Origin: Poriferisulfidus sp963668445
Lineage (GTDB): Bacteria > Pseudomonadota > Gammaproteobacteria > Poriferisulfidales > Poriferisulfidaceae
Direction of reading: 5' to 3'
Assembly (NCBI GenBank): GCA_963668445.1
Contig: OY764335.1
Span: forward strand, 682,001-746,000
Length of the DNA stretch: 64,000 nt
In this document: piece by piece, positions 60,632-64,000 of the stretch
Position numbering within the stretch: position 1 is the first letter of the stretch
How the letters are laid out: each line of letters begins with the position of its first letter
Translations under genes and position numbers: made by a program
Notes under the pieces: generated by a model
The model's input: only the letters and a program-made list of their open reading frames with translations
Databases searched by the model: none
What the model was told of the DNA's origin: nothing

Positions 60632-61138
60632 ATGCGACGGATTCTAGCGGCGCTTTTGGAAAACGAGTCGGGTACGCTGTCTCGGGTGGCGAACCTGTTC
60701 TCGGCACGGGGCATTAATATCGAATCGCTGACGGTGACGCCGACGGCGGACGAAACCATGTCGCGCATGACACTGGTGACCTTCGGGGACGACAGGGTGC
60801 TCGAGCAGGTGACTAAGCAGTTGCATAAGCTGGTGGACGTGGTGACGGTCGTCGACATGACCCGGCAGAACCATGTCGAGCGCGAAATGGCGCTGGTCAA
60901 GCTGCGCCTGCGCGACGCCGGCAGCGTAGACGAGCTGCAGCGCATCAATAAAATGTACCGCGGACGCATCGCCGACGTCAGTGCCCTGTGCTATACCAGT
61001 GAAGTCGTGGGCACCAGCGACGAGATTGATGCGTACATCGCGGCCATGGGGCAGCACGAAGTGGTCGAAGTCGTCCGCTCCGGGCCGCTCGGCATCGTAC
61101 GCGGCGAGCAGGCACTCGCCGTGGGACAGAATCATTGA
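60632..61138 (+). CDS. ilvH: acetolactate synthase, small (regulatory) subunit
   Basis: A 168-residue regulatory subunit with an N-terminal ACT domain (RRILAALLENESGTLSRVANLFSARGINIESL) that binds valine for feedback control, and a C-terminal activation domain ending HEVVEVVRSGPLGIVRGE. The start follows the ilvB stop by two bases, and the length fits IlvH (163). Confidence 0.95.
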   Translation: MRRILAALLENESGTLSRVANLFSARGINIESLTVTPTADETMSRMTLVTFGDDRVLEQVTKQLHKLVDVVTVVDMTRQNHVEREMALVKLRLRDAGSVDELQRINKMYRGRIADVSALCYTSEVVGTSDEIDAYIAAMGQHEVVEVVRSGPLGIVRGEQALAVGQNH

Positions 61139-61171
61139 CCAATCGCCGGATACCGGCCAGGAAGCTGAAAC

Positions 61172-62188
61172 ATGAAGGTTTTCTACGATAAGGACGCGGA
61201 TCTTTCGATCGTGCGCCGCTGCACTGTCGCTGTCATCGGCTACGGTTCGCAAGGGCATGCCCATGCGAACAACCTCCGGGATTCCGGGGTGTCGGTGGTG
61301 GTTGGCCTGCGCGAAGGCTCGGCTTCGGCCGACAAGGCGCGCGAAGCCGGCCTCGAGGTCGCTGGCATTGAAGCGGCGGCGACCGGGGCGGACATCGTCA
61401 TGGTGCTTGCGCCGGACGAGCATCAAGGCGCCCTGTACGCGGAGAAGATCGAGCCGCAGCTGAAGACCGGAGCGACGCTGGCGTTCGCGCATGGCTTCAA
61501 TATCCATTTCGAGCAGATCCGCCCGCGGGCCGATCTGGATGTCATCATGATCGCGCCCAAAGGGCCGGGGCATCTGGTGCGTTCCACCTACCGGCAAGGC
61601 GGCGGGGTGCCGACCCTGATCGCCGTGTTCCAGGATGCCAGCGGGCAGGCCCAGCAAAAGGCCCTGTCGTACGCGAGCGCGAACGGAGGCGGGCGGGCCG
61701 GCATCATCGAGACGACGTTTCGCGACGAGACGGAAACCGACCTGTTCGGCGAACAGGCGGTGCTGTGCGGCGGCGTAACCGCTCTCATCGAAGCGGGTTT
61801 CGAGACGCTCGTCGAAGCGGGCTATCCGGAAGAAATGGCCTATTTCGAATGTCTGCACGAACTCAAGCTGATTATCGACCTGATCTACGAAGGCGGCATA
61901 TCCAACATGAATTATTCCGTGTCGAACACCGCCGAGTTCGGAGGCCTGACGCGCGGGCCCAAGGTGATCGGCGACGAGGCCCGCCAAGCCATGCGGCAGA
62001 TTCTGGCCGACGTGCAAAGCGGCGATTTCGCCCGCGAGTGGATCGTCGAAAACCAAAGCGGCATTCCGCGCCTGAAGCAGTTGCGCGAAGCCAGCCAGAA
62101 CCAGCCGGTCGAACGGGTCGGCGCGGAGCTCCGTGCGATGATGCCTTGGATTGGCGAGCAGCGGCTCGTGGACCGCAGCCGCAACTGA
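61172..62188 (+). CDS. ilvC: ketol-acid reductoisomerase (class I)
   Basis: A 338-residue short-form (class I) enzyme. It converts 2-acetolactate to 2,3-dihydroxyisovalerate with NAD(P)H and Mg. The cofactor loop is GYGSQGHAHANNLRDSG, and the Mg ligands are in FRDETETDLFGEQAVLCGG (D and E). The C-terminal knot domain has MNYSVSNTAEFGG. It lies 33 bases after ilvH in the same operon. Confidence 0.97.
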   Translation: MKVFYDKDADLSIVRRCTVAVIGYGSQGHAHANNLRDSGVSVVVGLREGSASADKAREAGLEVAGIEAAATGADIVMVLAPDEHQGALYAEKIEPQLKTGATLAFAHGFNIHFEQIRPRADLDVIMIAPKGPGHLVRSTYRQGGGVPTLIAVFQDASGQAQQKALSYASANGGGRAGIIETTFRDETETDLFGEQAVLCGGVTALIEAGFETLVEAGYPEEMAYFECLHELKLIIDLIYEGGISNMNYSVSNTAEFGGLTRGPKVIGDEARQAMRQILADVQSGDFAREWIVENQSGIPRLKQLREASQNQPVERVGAELRAMMPWIGEQRLVDRSRN

Positions 62189-62201
62189 CGGGTTCGGGTG
62201 C

Positions 62202-62207
62202 TATAAT
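62202..62207 (+). promoter_or_regulatory. -10 element after ilvC
   Basis: A perfect TATAAT lies 14 bases past the ilvC stop and 62 bases before the small membrane-peptide gene, which it probably drives together with pssA. The -35 region is weak. Confidence 0.5.
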
Positions 62208-62269
62208 CGTATTCGTGCATCAGGATTGCATCCGGCATTCTTGGAATTTAGCCATCGGGAGGTTTTTCG

Positions 62270-62377
62270 ATGAAAACGCTCAAGATGTATATCGGCAATA
62301 TTTTGACTGGCGTGGTTTTTTGGGCCATTTACAGCGGGTTGTCATGGGTCATCATGAGTCACGGCCCTGCCGGTTGA
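62270..62377 (+). CDS. 35-residue single-span membrane peptide
   Basis: A start with a strong GGGAGG site seven bases upstream opens a 35-codon frame ending TGA at 62377. The product MKTLKMYIGNILTGVVFWAI followed by YSGLSWVIMSHGPAG has a basic N-terminus and one hydrophobic, Trp/Tyr-flanked helix (about 8-29). It has its own upstream -10 element and lies 58 bases before pssA. I do not recognise a family. The ribosome-binding site and the membrane-helix pattern argue for a real gene, possibly linked to phospholipid synthesis or membrane respiratory complexes. Confidence 0.6.
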   Translation: MKTLKMYIGNILTGVVFWAIYSGLSWVIMSHGPAG

Positions 62378-62385
62378 ATCCGGGC

Positions 62386-62411
62386 GCCGCAGCGGGACGG
62401 CCTGCTGCGGC
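62386..62411 (+). terminator. stem-loop between the small peptide gene and pssA
   Basis: GCCGCAGC (62386-62393) pairs perfectly with GCTGCGGC (62404-62411) around a 10-base loop. No T run follows, so it may be a weak terminator or an mRNA-stabilising or regulatory structure ahead of pssA. Confidence 0.4.
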
Positions 62412-62435
62412 TCCTGACCACTGAAGTCGGTTCGT

Positions 62436-63179
62436 GTGAAAAGTTATCGGCGCAGCATTTATTTGCTGCCGAGTTTGCTGACGACGGCATCCATGTTCGC
62501 GGGCTTTTCCGCGATAACGCTGGCTGCCCAGCAACGTTTCGAGACGGCCGCGCTGGCCGTGTTTCTGGCTATGGTCTTCGATACGCTGGACGGCAGCGTT
62601 GCCCGTATGACGCATACGGCCAGCGAGTTCGGTCGGCATTACGACAGTCTGAGCGACATGCTCGCCTTCGGCGTTGCGCCGGCGTTGGTGTTGTACGAAT
62701 GGTCCCTCCAGTTCATGCAGCCGGTCGGAGGGGATTGGGCGAAAATCGGCTGGCTCGGCGCTTTCTTCTATATGGCGGCGGTCGGTTTGCGTCTGGCCCG
62801 TTTCAACACGCATGCGCATAGCCAGGATCGAGCTTTCTTCCGCGGCTTGCCGAGTCCCGCTGCCGCTGTCGCCCTGATGGCGGGCATGTGGGTGGCGGTG
62901 GGGGCCGGGTATACCGGCGAGGAGCTCAAGAATTGGGTCTTGGCGGCGACGCTGGCCATGTCGGTGCTTCTGGTGAGCCGTTTTAGCTACTACAGCCTCA
63001 AGGAGGCCAGCCCTAAATTGCGTGTCCGCCTGCTGTCTTGGCTGGCGATTCTGGGTAGTTTGATGCTGTTTGCGATTGATCCGCCGAAAGTGCTGCTGCT
63101 GGCTTCCATCGGCTACGTGCTGTCCGGCCCGGCGCTCTATCTGTGGCGGATGCGCCGCCGTGCGGCGCGTGCGAATTGA
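62436..63179 (+). CDS. pssA: CDP-diacylglycerol-serine O-phosphatidyltransferase
   Basis: A 247-residue membrane protein of the CDP-alcohol phosphatidyltransferase family (Bacillus-type PssA), making phosphatidylserine, the precursor of phosphatidylethanolamine. The catalytic motif D-G-x2-A-R-x8-G-x3-D-x3-D is exact (DTLDGSVARMTHTASEFGRHYDSLSD). About seven hydrophobic segments are visible. The start is GTG 62436, where the protein begins MKSYRRSIYLLPSLLT, as in relatives. In many proteobacteria this gene lies next to ilvC, as here. Confidence 0.93.
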   Translation: MKSYRRSIYLLPSLLTTASMFAGFSAITLAAQQRFETAALAVFLAMVFDTLDGSVARMTHTASEFGRHYDSLSDMLAFGVAPALVLYEWSLQFMQPVGGDWAKIGWLGAFFYMAAVGLRLARFNTHAHSQDRAFFRGLPSPAAAVALMAGMWVAVGAGYTGEELKNWVLAATLAMSVLLVSRFSYYSLKEASPKLRVRLLSWLAILGSLMLFAIDPPKVLLLASIGYVLSGPALYLWRMRRRAARAN

Positions 63180-63201
63180 CGCGCGGATGGCTCATGCCGT
63201 T

Positions 63202-63681
63202 TCAGGCTAGAGACTGAGCGGCTACCAGAATCCCATCCGGGTCGGCGCACACCCAGTGTCCCGGCACGAAATCGAGGCCCGCGAAGCGGACCGGCATGTC
63301 CCGGTCGCCGAGCCCGCGCTTGATGCTTTTGCGCGGGTGCGTCGCGAGTGCCTTGACGCCGATGGGGAGGGTGGCGATGACGGCGGAATCGCGAATGCAG
63401 CCATTGACGATGATGCCGACCCATTGATGCTCGTGGGCCATGGCGGCCAGCATGTCGCCCAGCAGGGCGCATTGCATGGAGGCGGCGCCGTCCACCACGA
63501 GAACGCGGCCGCGGCCTTCTTCTTCCAGCGCTTCGCGAACCTTGGAGTTGTCGTCGGTGCAGCGCACGGTGGCGATCAGGCCGGCAAAGGCAGGGCTGCC
63601 GCCGTAGTCGCGAAAGCCGGGTTTGGCGATTTGCGCGTGGTCCGGATGCTGATCGGACAGGTCGGCGGTGGCGAGAGGCAT
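63202..63681 (-). CDS. rraA: RraA-family protein (regulator of RNase E activity / HMG aldolase fold)
   Basis: A 159-residue trimeric RraA-fold protein. It shows the start TADLSDQHPD, then GLIATVRCTDDN, GRGRVLVVDGAAS, ALLGDMLAAMA and GIIVNGCIRDS. The G-x20-R-D-type metal-site residues of class II 4-hydroxy-4-methyl-2-oxoglutarate aldolases (D and R of CIRDS) are present. So it could be an aldolase, an RNase E inhibitor, or both. The upstream arsC gene ends four bases before its start. Confidence 0.88.
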   Translation of the reverse strand: MPLATADLSDQHPDHAQIAKPGFRDYGGSPAFAGLIATVRCTDDNSKVREALEEEGRGRVLVVDGAASMQCALLGDMLAAMAHEHQWVGIIVNGCIRDSAVIATLPIGVKALATHPRKSIKRGLGDRDMPVRFAGLDFVPGHWVCADPDGILVAAQSLA

Positions 63682-63685
63682 GGTC

Positions 63686-64000
63686 CTATGAGGCAGCGGA
63701 AAGGCGCATTATAGGGGGGGCGGACGGCACCTGTTGCCCGATGGCGGCCAGATGCTGCCGAAATGCGGCGGGGTCGAGCGCCTTGAGCGGCAATTCCAGC
63801 AGGGCATGCGCCCGTTGCTCCAGACGGTTGCATGCGGTTCTGAAAAAATCCAAAACGGTTTCGTCATTTCCAACGAAGGCGGCCGGAGCCGGCACGCCCC
63901 AATGCATGTGCACGGCCGGGCTGGAGTGCCGCGGGCAGGCCTCGTCCGCCGCCGCATCGCATACGGTCAGGACGGCATCGAACGGGCGGGCGGCGAACTC
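63686..64000 (-). CDS. arsC: arsenate reductase of the low-molecular-weight phosphatase type (5' part outside the window)
   Basis: The last 104 codons of a gene that enters from the right edge. The visible start EFAARPFDAVLTVCDAAADEACP contains two of the redox cysteines, followed by HMHWGVPAPAAF, which match thioredoxin-coupled ArsC proteins (DxVxTVCD...CP...HW-x2-P-DPA). The first Cys of the CxnR phosphatase loop lies outside. The C-terminal tail (about 30 residues after LELPLKAL) is longer than in short ArsC forms. It probably shares a transcript with the RraA gene downstream. Confidence 0.8.
   Translation of the reverse strand, partial: EFAARPFDAVLTVCDAAADEACPRHSSPAVHMHWGVPAPAAFVGNDETVLDFFRTACNRLEQRAHALLELPLKALDPAAFRQHLAAIGQQVPSAPPIMRLSAAS

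Overview
The window looks like the chromosome of a gammaproteobacterium, GC-rich and densely packed, probably with a sulfur-oxidising metabolism. The evidence is the gene order lipA-lipB / dacA-rlpA-mltB-rodA-mrdA, the rimP-nusA-infB-rbfA-truB block, an 818-residue FadE, ubiA (so ubiquinone), and two sulfur-carrier genes, soxY and tusA. Genus and species cannot be read from the sequence alone. Functional names rest on recognised motifs and family resemblance, not on database searches.

Layout: 1-2060 holds the tail of an unidentified gene, a YfcE-like phosphoesterase and cfa. 2389-12627 is a leftward run for lipoate transfer, cell-wall synthesis (D-amino acid aminotransferase, DacA, RlpA, MltB, RodA, PBP2), a DegP-type protease and a membrane-anchored coiled-coil protein with 11-residue repeats. 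12845-18999 is another leftward run: phosphomannomutase, dut, coaBC, bioF, bioB, ubiA. Many of these genes overlap by 4 bases and are probably translationally coupled. A four-gene tRNA cluster (Pro, Arg, His, Lys) follows at 19193-19676.

Downstream of tRNA-Lys, 19677-26449 is an accessory island. It holds a gene fragment, an HNH nuclease gene attached to a wrecked DNA methyltransferase, a large autotransporter with 177-bp repeats and a run of 23 C at its 5' end, the remnant of a second (cytosine-C5) methyltransferase, and a frameshifted FadL-type outer-membrane protein. Next comes a rightward operon (26450-36563) of a conserved protein of unknown function, a 2-oxoglutarate/Fe(II) oxygenase, a YiiX-like permuted papain-fold protein and a full beta-oxidation set (FadE, thiolase, FadJ, acyl-CoA ligase). 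A hypothetical gene and trxA follow.

37699-43140 is a remnant of an integrative conjugative element of the PFGI-1/SPI-7 class. Ten type IV secretion genes remain, in canonical order, ending at a truncated lipoprotein gene before an IS110-family transposase. Housekeeping genes resume with a PfkB-type (adenosine?) kinase, rimP-nusA-infB-rbfA-truB and tRNA-Thr.

52104-55513 is a two-gene operon: a molybdopterin oxidoreductase with a Cys-type molybdenum ligand candidate, and a flavin reductase fused to a double [4Fe-4S] ferredoxin. It is convergent with an orphan soxY and a BepA-like protease. A decayed IS with an integrase-core transposase, tusA, ilvB-ilvH-ilvC, a 35-residue membrane peptide, pssA, an rraA-family gene and the 3' part of arsC complete the window.
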